NCBI GenBank assembly: GCA_021396245.1
Contig: WNYE01000055.1
Coordinates: forward strand, 1-64,000
Origin: Sporothrix humicola
Taxonomy: Eukaryota; Ascomycota; Sordariomycetes; Ophiostomatales; Ophiostomataceae
Length of the DNA stretch: 64,000 nucleotides
Direction of reading: 5' to 3'
Position numbers and translations under genes: made by a program. Every line of letters starts with the position of its first letter. The first letter of the stretch is position 1. Under the pieces are notes generated by a model. That model made no database searches, was not told where the DNA came from, and worked only from the letters and a program-made list of their open reading frames with translations. Shown piece after piece: positions 34,870 to 46,536 of this stretch.

Positions 34870-37503
34870 ATGCCAAATTACACAAGACACGACACAGCGA
34901 CGTCCAACGTCCTGGCATGGACCGCACATGCGGCCAACGCCGTGGAGGAGGACGCCGCTGCTGACGCCGACGAGCCGCCAGACCAACCGCGACAGCAGGC
35001 TGCTGCTATTCACACTTTTGAGAAAAATTATGCTTATCGCTCAAGAGACCGCACTGAGTCTCTTTTGACTCGCGCTCTCCAGAGCCAGTCCGAGGATGAG
35101 GCCGTAGAGCCTATGCCGGCTTCTGGCCTCTACCCCCGGCGGAGACGCTCCATTACCAGCAACACGAGCATGGCCTCGACTGCTGGCTTTACCAGCGATA
35201 CTGGAATCACCACACCTCCCCGGACGAACTCGCCCAGCCCGCGCCTCGTCAACATCGGCTTTGCACCGGTTAACGGCGAGGTTCGCGACGCCAAGGCTGC
35301 GGCACCGTCTGTTGATACGACACCCAAGCCGGCTGCCAGTGCAGCGGTCAAGGACAGCAAGCCCGAGAGCAACAACGCGTCAGACGCCCCGGCTCAGGCT
35401 CCTCAAAGAAAGCGCTGCATCTCGTTTGCATGCGGTCCTTTGAAGCCCAGCCAGGCCGCCAAATCTGTCGCCAAGCCGGCCTCGCCTCCTGCCCCTGTCA
35501 CCAAGACCCCTGGTCCGGACGACACGCCAAAGGCGGCCTATGCACAGCTGGCAGCACCCGCTCAGTTGACCGAAATCCCCAAGCCGGTCGAGCAGCAGCA
35601 GCCCAAGCGCTCGTGCATCCGCTTCGCCTGCCCCGCTCGCCCTTCGGCCGACGCTCACAAGCCCCAGCTCTCCACGCTCAAGGTTGATGCGCCCGAGAAC
35701 CTCAAGCTGCAGGCCAGACGCCCGTCGCCCGCTCCTGTTCCCAAGTCGCCCACGGCTATGCGCAAACCTTTCCTTCGCCGTGACTTTTCAAACCGCTCGC
35801 CCCGCCCAGTCGGTCGCTCATCCGGTTCGCGCCAGTCTTCTCACAGCCCCATGGCTACTCGCAGCAAGAAGTACTATAACGCCGAGCCTGGTGCCCTGAA
35901 CGAGGAGTCCTCACGTTTCCACGAGTTTGCCAGCGATGTGCAGATCGAGGATGACTGGATCCGTCGCGACAAGGCTACCGTTCAACAGAGACTCACCATC
36001 AACGATACTCTGAAGAAGGAGCTCGCGATTCGTCTTCTGGGCAAGGAGGCTGAGGAAGAGGCCGAGCAGGAGGAAGATGACGAGGAGAACGACGATGATG
36101 AGGAAGATGACGAGGACGATCTTGTCGATGAAGACGACGATGAAGACGACGAGGATGATGACGACGACAACGACGAGAACGACACTGTCGAAGGTGACAA
36201 CGAGTACCTTGCCACCGACGAGCGCTTCTCTGGTTACAGCTCTGGTGGTGGTGCTTCTGACGGCTACAACACCGACAACGAGACCGGCTTTGCTTCGTCT
36301 GATGACGAGGACGATGGTCTTGTTCTCTGGGCCGTCAACCAGCCCGGCCGCCAGCGTCGCCAGCACAACTTTGACAACGACCACAGCACGCTTCACCAGG
36401 CTGGCTCGCCCATCTTCCGTCGCCTGTCTGTCGATGAGCACTCGGACTCGTCTGGCTTCATTGCTGGCATCGCCATGCGCCAGGACCGCCCCAAGAACCG
36501 CGTGCTGGTCAACACCATCCGCCGCACGGGTACTCCTGAGCTTCCTGACAGCACCGACTTTGTCTGCGGCACGTTCGATGAGGACCGTCCTCTCGAGGAG
36601 GCCTACCAGTCGCACATTGCTGCCCGCAAGCGTGGCAAGACACACGTCATCCCCCAGGACATTGACCCCAGCTTCCCCACATCGGACCCCGAGGACAACA
36701 GCGACGACGAGCAGAACTACAAGCAGCGCGCCCACCAGCAGAAGAGGCAGCAGCAGAATAAGCAGGCTCATGGCAGCGCCGATGAGCGCTTCTGGGAGAT
36801 CGAGGACATCCAACACGATCAGATGGACCGTGCCGACGCGCGCCAGAAGAACCAGAAGAGCAAGGCTGTCTCACCCAGACGCTGCCGGTCGCCTCCGCCG
36901 CCCAAGGCCCGTGGCCGGTCTCCCGCGCCTCGCCGCCTGTTTGACCGTCACTCGCCCACGCGGAGACTCAAGTCTCCCTGCCCCATCAACAAGGCCAAGC
37001 CTATGGCCGTGCCCATGGCTACGCCCATGCCTGTGCCCATCATTGTTGCTTCGTCGCACATCCCCTCACCGCCGGCTTCGCCCGTCGACGCTCTGGACAA
37101 CCGTGGCCGCCCCATGTTCCAGGCTCTGGCTTTCAAGCCTGGTCTGACGACCACCAAGTCTCTGCCCCGCCCTTCGGCCATCTTCCGTCACCAGCAGCGT
37201 GCAAACGCCAATGCTGGCCAGACCCAGGCTACCAAGCCTACCCGCCGGCCCAAGGCCAACAGCCTGGCCGGTGCCAAACAGCCCAGAGTGCATGTTCGTG
37301 GCGCCATTGACATTGTCAAGGGCCTCGAGCAGAAGCGCCAGAGACGCCGCGAAAAGTTCCAGCAAAAGTACTGCAACCGCGCGCGCAAGGGCCAAGTCCC
37401 TGAGAGACGCACTCAGCGCGGCGAAGGTGCCGAACGCATGAGAGAAGTCGGTCTTCTCATGGCCGGAAAGATTCCTCAGGGAAACTACGTTCTTTCCGTC
37501 TAA
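34870..37503 (+). CDS. Acidic disordered protein, DUF2457-like
   Basis: A single exon encodes 877 residues. The order is a polar N-terminus, two related Cys motifs (KRCISFACG near 181-190 and KRSCIRFACP near 248-258), a helical DTLKKELAIRLLGKEAEEEAE segment near 375-395, an almost pure Asp/Glu tract at about 390-443, Ser- and Asp-rich middle regions, then a basic Pro/Arg-rich C-terminal third. The helical segment followed by an acidic run resembles the fungal protein family I know as DUF2457, whose function is unknown to me. The ATG sits in a good context (CCCAAAATGCC). There are no membrane segments or signal peptide, so a nuclear or cytosolic protein is likely. It is set apart by about 10 kb of gene-poor DNA upstream and 1.8 kb downstream, suggesting complex control, but that is inference. 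Confidence 0.82.
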   Translation: MPNYTRHDTATSNVLAWTAHAANAVEEDAAADADEPPDQPRQQAAAIHTFEKNYAYRSRDRTESLLTRALQSQSEDEAVEPMPASGLYPRRRRSITSNTSMASTAGFTSDTGITTPPRTNSPSPRLVNIGFAPVNGEVRDAKAAAPSVDTTPKPAASAAVKDSKPESNNASDAPAQAPQRKRCISFACGPLKPSQAAKSVAKPASPPAPVTKTPGPDDTPKAAYAQLAAPAQLTEIPKPVEQQQPKRSCIRFACPARPSADAHKPQLSTLKVDAPENLKLQARRPSPAPVPKSPTAMRKPFLRRDFSNRSPRPVGRSSGSRQSSHSPMATRSKKYYNAEPGALNEESSRFHEFASDVQIEDDWIRRDKATVQQRLTINDTLKKELAIRLLGKEAEEEAEQEEDDEENDDDEEDDEDDLVDEDDDEDDEDDDDDNDENDTVEGDNEYLATDERFSGYSSGGGASDGYNTDNETGFASSDDEDDGLVLWAVNQPGRQRRQHNFDNDHSTLHQAGSPIFRRLSVDEHSDSSGFIAGIAMRQDRPKNRVLVNTIRRTGTPELPDSTDFVCGTFDEDRPLEEAYQSHIAARKRGKTHVIPQDIDPSFPTSDPEDNSDDEQNYKQRAHQQKRQQQNKQAHGSADERFWEIEDIQHDQMDRADARQKNQKSKAVSPRRCRSPPPPKARGRSPAPRRLFDRHSPTRRLKSPCPINKAKPMAVPMATPMPVPIIVASSHIPSPPASPVDALDNRGRPMFQALAFKPGLTTTKSLPRPSAIFRHQQRANANAGQTQATKPTRRPKANSLAGAKQPRVHVRGAIDIVKGLEQKRQRRREKFQQKYCNRARKGQVPERRTQRGEGAERMREVGLLMAGKIPQGNYVLSV

Positions 37504-39315
37504 GTGTGAAGAAGTGTTTTGAAAACACTCCCACCATTACTATACTACTACACGCTATAAGCGTATGACTACCAAAACAAAAATGACGACTGGGAATCGG
37601 CGCATTTTGAATTTTATTTACATACCCCCCGCCCTGCCTGCATATATCATCTGCCTAGGCATTCTTGTTACTTATGGGAAAGGGCCTTCTGATTTTACTT
37701 CACTTTTTTCTTATTTCCTTTAATAGCATTGATGACTTTTTTTCTTCTTTCATTTCGTTTTGATTTGACTTTCTTTTGTCTACAAGCATTTGCATCATTG
37801 GTGGCTCGTTTCTCTTGCATTTTCCGTGTGCTACTTGATTTGATGATTTTCTTCACCTTTTCTTCTTTGTCACGATCCTCTTCCATATTATGGCAAACCA
37901 TCGTCGACCCCTCTTGACTTTCTTTCCGAGCGACAGCCTTTGGCCTGTCTGCATATCTTCTTTTCTACGCACTTTTTATTAGGCACATACATACTTTTCT
38001 TCTACTATCTGCGAGTCTGTACATACACACCACGCAAGGCTTGCATGGATTTGCCCTCTGCGTGCTGACTCTCGTTACTACCATTCCATTTCTTTCCTTG
38101 TCACATTTCATTATTTCTTTCTACACATTTCTTCATTTCTTTCTCTTTCTTCTTTTTAACGACCTTGATCCTGTTCACTCTTGATGGATATGACTGGACC
38201 AGCTTCTCACAGCAAAGGGTACCCATTTACTTCAGCTGCAAGCCTATCTTGCAGACCAAACTGATAAATGACAATGACTCATGAACTATTACTACTTCTC
38301 CCTCATTTTGTGAACGTGATGTTATTCTAGACTATCGTGATCGTAGAGGCTTGTTTGGACGTATTAGACAATGACAGTTGTCCATAATGAAAATGATGAC
38401 TGTAGACGGGGCTATTTTGACGTTCAAGTGCGAAGGCGAGGCTGTTTGGTCCCTTTTGGTGATGTCTGGACCTGTTAGTTGCACGTCATGAGGGCGATGC
38501 TCATTGGCTGTTTGCCGACTAAATGGACCCACCCGAGTGAAAGCTGGCATCAACTGATAACCAGGTGGTGGTGGTGGCCTGAAAAGCAAGGCAATCACGT
38601 GCTAGTCGCAGCATATTGTGCACTTGCATGCAACGGACCATCCTCGCTGTCATTTTGCAGCCCCAATCACTGCAGCTACAGCGTCACTAAAAAGCCAAGT
38701 TCCAGCACGAGGGCCATTTTCCGAAGTTTCTTCAACTCTCTCGTGATGTGTGCCATCGTCCTTTTCTGTGGCAATTGCTTTCTAGTGTATTTTTTAACAG
38801 GACCAGGTCGTAATGACTCCTTTTTAACTTGATTTTGTATGATATCGTGGCTGTTTTAAAACTGTTTGTTTGTGTTTGCCTCTCACGCTTTATCTGTCCT
38901 TTTTGCAGCATCCTGCCTATTTAGTAGCCCATTGGCCGCCCTGTAAAATCCACCTGTTACTGGCACTTCACAGCACAACGCACCCCTGGACACCGTCCCC
39001 GATTATTTTTTTCCCTTGTGCGCGCCACTTCGCCAACTTAGCTCAACCTCTCCTCCCTTTTCCCTTCGCAACCACAAACATCACCACTCTTTCACCTCCA
39101 CCCCCATCAACCCTCTCCACGGATAACCTTCCACCGTTTTTCGGCAGGAACAAACAACATCCGCCCGACTCGATAAAGAGCAACGTCTAGCCGCCCGACG
39201 CAACTCTTTTCCTCCCTCGAGCAGCCCCTAATCGCATCGGCCGACTGAACCCGTATTCCGTTCCGACCGACTTTCACTTTCTTCTTATACCCAACACACA
39301 CAAACGACCGTCGCC
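37504..39315. promoter_or_regulatory. Intergenic region before SAR1
   Basis: These 1.8 kb contain the 3' end of the DUF2457-like gene (AT-rich, then T/C-rich, 37,600-38,160) and the SAR1 promoter. An ATTGG at 38931-38935 reads as a CCAAT box on the minus strand about 380 bases before the SAR1 ATG, and the leader to 39,300 is CT/CA-rich. No gene is supported. Confidence 0.5.
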
Positions 39316-40331
<1,016 letters not shown>

Positions 40332-41839
40332 ACGCCTCCTTGTCACCTCATAATTGTCTCGCCACACACACCCACGCAACACACAACACACAACACACAA
40401 CACTCTCACACACACGACCACCCCTATTTTACGTCCACCCAACTATCCCGACCGCCCTTCTCTCTACCTCCCGTGGAGGAAGGGCACTTGTTTCTTGAAA
40501 CGACAAAGCATTGTGTTAAATTTTCTACCTCGACCTTTTTTGTGTGCTGCAGGAAGAAGGAAGAATGGAGTACGAAGTATTGACTGGAGGAGGATTCGAG
40601 AAAGATCTCGAAAGGAGAAGCTGAGAGCTGAGAGGCCGCAGTAGACGTAGGTGCTGGAAGGGAAATTGATATCTTTATTACACTACTTACAACCTTTGGA
40701 CGGGATCTTCTCCCAAACCGGAGGCAATATCAGGATGATACACAATGAAATAGTCTCATGACACACAATCTCTTTACCTTTCACTCTTGACACAACGGAC
40801 TCATCGGATAGTTGATTCCATTCAAATCGCAGTCGTGGTCACGTGCGCCGGCTGAGATCTCCGAGGTTTGTGTACCTCGCGAGAGGTCTTCTACGGGCCA
40901 AGCATACGTCGTTTTTAAGTGCAAATTTAATGTAGTGTCGACCTTCTCTGTGTTACCGGTTTTTTGGTATTTTTACAGAATGTTACACATTTGGATCTCA
41001 TACAATTGTTGGGTGTAACTGCTGTGTTTTGTTCGTGGCCGTTTAGCGCCTTTTAACTCCCAAGGCACGGCAATGGAAACGATCCGGACCCGAGCATCGG
41101 CAGTTGGAGCGTGGGGTTCCAGTGTCATTCTTCGGTTTATGTTTGTTCCACTCTGAAGCTTGTCTTTGATATATCTTTTTGTCTATTCTTTGTCAATTCA
41201 TTGTTACCACCAAGAAACATACGACCTACATCCTTCTTTATTGATCATTACTCGTCAATTTCAGATTATGGACCCTTGCAGCAAGTCGATCACCAATTGA
41301 ACACCTCGTCTTTGCCATACTAGAATATCCCCGGAAGAATTACAGCTGTCACTTTCCCCTACCCTTTGTTCGATATTACCCCAGAAAAGATCATATAAAC
41401 AGAAGTATGCTTGAATTTATATAGCCCCTTTTCATAATTATCCTATTTCGGAAGGCACGAGACTGCAAGCGAGCGACGCAAAACAAACGAGTCGTTGAGG
41501 AAGGTCCAGGCCCAGGGTTCCTTCCAATTGAAAGGCCCCTTCTCCGCACTCTCCACATTTACTTAGCAAAAAGGTGCTACTGGCTCGGCCGGGTCAATTA
41601 TCAACGACATCCTTTGTTTCTTTACAGCTTTTACCCATTCTTTTTGGCTTTTGACGACATACTCGTTTATTATACCCATTTTGCATATTTCTATTGTTCT
41701 CTTGGAGCTGCGCCCACCTCCTCAGTAGTCGATTTATCTTTTTTCGAAAGCTCCTTTTGGATACTCTTTGGATTTTGGAGCGCAAAGCGAGGCGCTTTGA
41801 TCGGATGCGAATTGGCGCTGCCACCTCTTCTTGTCGCCA
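40332..41839. other. Intergenic region, SAR1 3' end to SDR gene
   Basis: These 1.5 kb hold the SAR1 3' UTR, a CA-rich repeat near 40,377, and the promoter of the SDR gene. Only short frames without domains are present. Confidence 0.55.
40377..40403. repeat. CAACACA heptamer microsatellite
   Basis: Three CAACACA units plus CAACAC lie about 45 bases after the SAR1 stop, so probably within its 3' UTR. A further short CACACA stretch follows. Confidence 0.85.
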
Positions 41840-43639
41840 ATGAAGATGATGGACATGAACTACGACGGGCTGCTGGACGAGGCGTTCCTGGGGACGACTA
41901 CAGCGACGACATTGGCACCGCCAACAGGAGTGCCAGCCTTACCAGACGACATTGGCTTTAGCGAACCCAGCATTCCGAGTAGCACGACGAGCACACCGGG
42001 CACTGGTATTGCCGGACGAGGAGCAGGGTCAGTGGGGACGGCAGCTGCCGCGCGAAGCGGAGGAGGAGCAAATTCGGGAGCAGGAACGGGGGCAGGAGGC
42101 GGGAGCGAGGGTGGCGTCATGGCCCGTGTGCGGCTGCCGGCCAGCTGCGATCCGCCGTCGCCTGACACGCCGACCAAGCCGTTGGTTTGGATTGTATGTC
42201 CATGAGCCCCTTAAAAGCTTTTTATGTCAACGCGCCGACAGCTGACAAAACAGGTCTTTGGGGGCACTGGCCATATGGGCCGCTCGCTCGTCAAGGCAGC
42301 ACTCGCACACGGCGATTATGTGACCACGGTCGGCCGCATACACGAGACATCCATGGCAGCGATGCAGGCATTGGCAGCCGCCGAGGCAGAGCACGGCCCG
42401 GACGATGATGGCACATCTCCAACACTAGCTGCTGCCTCTACAGCATCACCACAACAGCACCCACCGCCCTTTTTGTCGCCAGCGCCAGGCTCGTCGAGAA
42501 AGAAGATGCGGTGCCTAGGAACGCTCTGCGATGTACGTGCGCGCGAGTCTGTTGAGCGGGTCGTTCAACAAACACTCGCCCACTTTGGGCGCATCGATGT
42601 CGTGGCCAACTGCTCTGGATACGGCGTGGTGGGTGCGTGTGAGGACCAGGACGAGCATGAGCTGCGCAACCAGTTCGAGACCAACTTTATGGGCACACTG
42701 CACATTCTGCAGGCGACGCTGCCTATCTTCCGGCGCCAGCAGGAGCTCTTGCTGCATCAGCAGCAAGTCCACCAGCAGCAACAGAGTACGGGACAGCAAC
42801 AGCAAAATTATAACGCCAATAGTGGTGGCGGCCGGTATCTCATCTTCAGCTCAACATCGGGCGCCTTGGGCGTGCCTGGACTGGGGCCGTACTGTGCAAC
42901 AAAGTATGCAGTCGAGGGCCTCATCGAGGCCATGCTCTACGAGGTGGACGCCTTTAACATCAAGGCGACATTGGTCGAGCCAGGCCTCATGCGGCGCGAC
43001 GACCGCCATCTAGAAGCGAGCGAGCTGGCGGGAAACGCTGATGCGGCGGCGACGAACGAAAACCGCCTTGGTCGAAGCAGCGGCAACCGCGGCGACAATA
43101 CCAACCCACTGCCCACTTGGGGCCATTTCCTGATCAAGCCGCCCAGCGAGACCTATGCCAATCCGTCAGCGCCGTCGCTGCATGCTACACGCATGGTCCA
43201 ATGGCTGGGCGACCGCCAGCCGGCAAGTGTGGTACAGTGTGCAGAGCTCGTCTGGCAGCTGGCGCATTGCTCGTTCCCACCATTGCGCCTGCCTCTGGGA
43301 AGCTTTGCCATTGAGAGCATCCGCGACCGGATGCGGTCGGTAACTGAGGAGATCGAGGATTGGAAGCACCTAAATTTTCCTTTGCCACCAGATGCATCAG
43401 CTACAGCGGCTACAGCAACTGCCTCTGCACCCACATCTACAGCACCGACAACATCCGCGCCGGGCACAACAACATTAGCAACTGCACCGACGTCATCAGT
43501 ACAGGCAGCATCGGAAACGCCGTCAACTTCAGTGGCTAGAGCTACAGACGCAGCAAACACTGCGCACCTTGGCGGGGGGGAAACAGTCAGTGAAATCAAG
43601 GAGGACAAGGACGAGGAGATGTTGGATATTGGTAGCTGA
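41840..43639 (+). CDS. Short-chain dehydrogenase/reductase with disordered extensions
   Basis: Two exons (41840-42193 and 42254-43639; donor GTATGT, acceptor CAG) encode 579 residues. The N-terminal 118 residues are Gly/Ala/Thr-rich and disordered. The Rossmann core begins at the exon junction with VFGGTGHMGRSL (119-130, dinucleotide-binding glycines), continues with NCSGYG near 237 (NNAG equivalent), FSSTSGALG (catalytic Ser near 318), and Y331-x-x-x-K335 in PYCATKYAVEG, so the active site appears intact. A Gln-rich insert of about 25 residues (287-311) lies just before the Ser strand. A C-terminal tail of about 110 Thr/Ala-rich residues ends acidic (DKDEEMLDIGS). The substrate cannot be inferred. 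The core resembles Tyr-dependent oxidoreductases with PGLMRRD after the active site. I chose the ATG at 41840; others follow within 12 bases. Confidence 0.85.
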
Positions 43640-45096
43640 GACCGCCACCAGTGGCCTAAAGGCATAGTCCAAGCCTGCTATGTCAGTTGGCTTCGTGTGT
43701 CTATTATATCAACGTAGATTCCACGATATCCAGAAATAGAATCAATGTTGTTGATTCGCCTTTATACCGATCAAAAGCGTTATTGATGATGTGATGCAGC
43801 TTTCCGTTCTGCCGTTTCTCACTCAGCCCGGCTCTGTGCAAGGACGAAATATGCCACCGGCCACAAGCTATTGGAAAGAAGGAATACATCTCGGTACTTT
43901 GAGCCATACATCGTTCACCGTCGAAGCCTCTACTACTGTGTCGAGAGATGTCGTCTGTGGTTTAAATGCGATTAGTTCGCCATAAGAACTGGGTCCGTTC
44001 CTTTAGCGCATGGCAGCGCTATGTTTCAGGATTGATCGTCGCAAAGTCCCCTACAAGTCCCTATGGATAGCGTTCCTGGCCGTTGCATTCTAACGCGCGT
44101 CCTCATCATCTGGCCGGTTCAAGCATGACCTTTCTGTACCACAGTTGACTCCGAAGACATCCGATCTTGGCCACTGAGTAAATTTTGAAAATTCTGTTCG
44201 AGTTCGATCTTTAACAATACAGTTCGTCTCGGCTCTTTGAAATAAAAACATAGACAGTGATACTGTTGTTGCGATCGCTCCTTCCTCTGAACGGTCTAAT
44301 CAAACTCACACACATCACCCAGTAAGCCCCTATTGCAGGTGCATTAGTCTTGTCCACTTCCTATTCGACAACAGCTCTTTCCCATCTTATGTCCAAAAAG
44401 GGGGTCAGGTCCACTTTCCCTGTCTTTTCCCTTCTTTTCCCCTTCTTCTGCTCTTCTGCGCCCACTTTCCTACGCACCGCCCTTCCCCACCTCCGTGCAA
44501 CTTCAGTGTATTCTGCGCTCGCTTTACTGCATAATTCAGCGCTATCACCCATTTTTCGCAATCAAATCCTCTAGTTTTTTCTTTAATTGCTGCCGTGTCT
44601 TCTTTTGGTATTGCGTCTCGCTCCTCCCCTATCGAACACGCGCCGACACCTCCCTAATTCGCGGTTTCCGTTTCCGCCCTTTCGAGTCTATCTTGCCTTC
44701 TTTTTTCTTCCCCTTCCCTCTTCTTGGGTTTTCTTCTTTTTACTTTTCATCGCATCTTCTCTGTTTCTGCATCTTCCTTTGTTGGAATTTGTACACGCAT
44801 TTTATACCCTCAATACGAGCTTTCGTATTTTCTCCTTCTTTCGTTCATTTCAGTTCTTTTCATTGAGGGCCCCTGTTGCCTTTTTAATTTCTGGTTCTTC
44901 TTCTTTCCCCTTTAATTCACCTTTTCTTCTTTTCCTTCCCCCCTTTCGTCGCGTTTTCTCTTCTCGAACAGTACAGCACGTCCGTTCGAGTTACTCGACT
45001 AAACTTTATTCGAATTCAATATTCGTCGACTTGGCCTCAATCTCGATTTTCCGACAAGTCTCCCTCAGCCGACGCCTCCCCCCCAAATCGCCCATC
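43640..45096 (+). promoter_or_regulatory. Promoter and CT-rich leader of GDP-mannose transporter
   Basis: These 1.46 kb follow the SDR stop. From about 44,350 to 45,090 the plus strand is heavily pyrimidine-rich up to the ATG at 45097, the usual look of a highly expressed fungal gene leader. A 286-codon open frame covering this tract and exon 1 is an effect of missing stop codons, not a longer protein. No other gene is seen. Confidence 0.55.
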
Positions 45097-46536
45097 ATGA
45101 CCGACAAGAAGAACGAGGACTACGCCATCCCGATGTCTGATCTCGGGTCCAGAAGTAATAAGAATGACTACCCGGGGGCTCCCAACCCTCTGCGGAGCTT
45201 CAGATCCAGCTCCCCGGGTCCGGCTCAGAGATCATCATACAATAACACGCTGGCCCGCATGGAGAACAGCCCGATGGTGTCGATTTTCTCATACTGCATT
45301 GCCTCCATCAGCATGACCGTCGTCAACAAGTACCTCGTCTCGGGCAGCGACTGGAACATGAACTTCCTGTACCTGGCAATTCAGGTACGACCTCCCCCCT
45401 CTCCTTCTCTCTCTGGCCCTGGTCCTTCTGTAGTTGTGCTTTGCTAACCTTCTTGTACACGTCCAGTCCATCGTCTGTGTTGTGGTCATCCGTGTGGCCT
45501 GGCTCTTCGGGCTCATTGGCCTTGAGACGTTCTCCCCCAACCGTGCCAAGAAATGTATGTCTACCGGCTTCATATTGCCTTCCTACCTCGCCTTTCCTCC
45601 TTTCTGCGAGGCTTCTTGCTAACCGCGCTGTTCTCTCTGTATAGTCCTGCCCGTCGCCGCTCTCCTCACTGGCATGATCTACACTGGCGCCATGGCCATC
45701 CAGTTCCTCTCGGTCCCCGTCTACACGATCTTCAAGAACCTGACCATCATTGTCATTGCCTACGGCGAGCTGATCTTGTTCGGTCAACCAATCACCCCCT
45801 TGACCGTTGTCTCTTTTGGCGTCATGGTTTTCAGCTCCGTTGTTGCGGCCTGGTCCGACATCCGTTCTGCCCTGGGTGGCGCTCACCCCGTTGTTGCCAA
45901 CGAGGCTGTTGCGAGCCTCAACTTCGGCTATGCCTGGATGGCCGGTAACGTTGTCTGCTCGGCCTTGTTCCTCCTCACCATGCGCAAGATGATCAAGATC
46001 CTTGGTACCAAGGACAAGGACAGTACGTGTTTCCCCCTCTGCTATTCTCCCTTCTTTTTGTTTTCTGCATCTAGCTAACATACTGCTTCCTAGCCATGTT
46101 CTACAACAACTTGATGAGCATCCCCATCCTGCTTATCTTCTCTTTCCTCATCGAGGACTGGTCGCCTGAGAACCTTGCACGCAACTTCCCTGTGGAGACC
46201 CGCACGAGCCAGATGGTCGGTATCTGCTACTCCGGCTTCATGGCCGTCGCTATTTCTTACTGCTCTGCGTGGTGTGTGCGTGTGACATCCTCCACCACGT
46301 ACTCCATGGTTGGTGCCCTCAACAAGCTGCCCATTGCTGTCAGCGGTCTCATCTTCTTCGACACTCCCGTCACCTTTGGCGGTGTGTCGGCTATCATCAT
46401 CGCCTTCATCAGCGGTGTTATGTACGCCTGGGCCAAGATCCGCCAGAAGGCCCAGGAGGCTGAGCAGCTGCCCACGACCAACCAGCCTATCATGAGCGCC
46501 AGCTCTCAGAGCAACAAGGACGCCTCTGCGGCATAA
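45097..46536 (+). CDS. VRG4: Golgi GDP-mannose transporter
   Basis: Four exons (45097-45384, 45467-45554, 45645-46022, 46094-46536) encode 398 residues. This is a multi-spanning nucleotide-sugar transporter of the drug/metabolite superfamily that brings GDP-mannose into the Golgi lumen for mannosylation. The diagnostic GALNK motif is at 325-329, followed by [19 protein letters not shown]. Other family landmarks are [20 protein letters not shown] and TMFYNN at the exon 3/4 join. The first about 60 residues are a polar cytosolic tail before the first membrane segment ([20 protein letters not shown]). Donors GTACGA, GTATGT and GTACGT pair with CAG/TAG/TAG acceptors and restore the conserved reading. 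This gene is usually essential in fungi; the orthologue is also called gmtA or GMT1. Confidence 0.96.

Noticed and set aside
35911..36816. 301-codon minus-strand frame opposite the DUF2457-like gene
   Set aside because: A Val/Leu-rich shadow produced by GAC/GAG-rich sense codons. It has no start or splice context of interest.
36077..37147. 356-codon frame overlapping the DUF2457-like gene on the same strand
   Set aside because: Thr/Arg/Ser-rich frame-shifted reading of the same DNA. The sense frame has the acidic tract and full-length continuity.
38380..38470. Possible C/D-box snoRNA (AATGATGA near 38,389)
   Set aside because: No CTGA box D at a suitable distance and no terminal stem.
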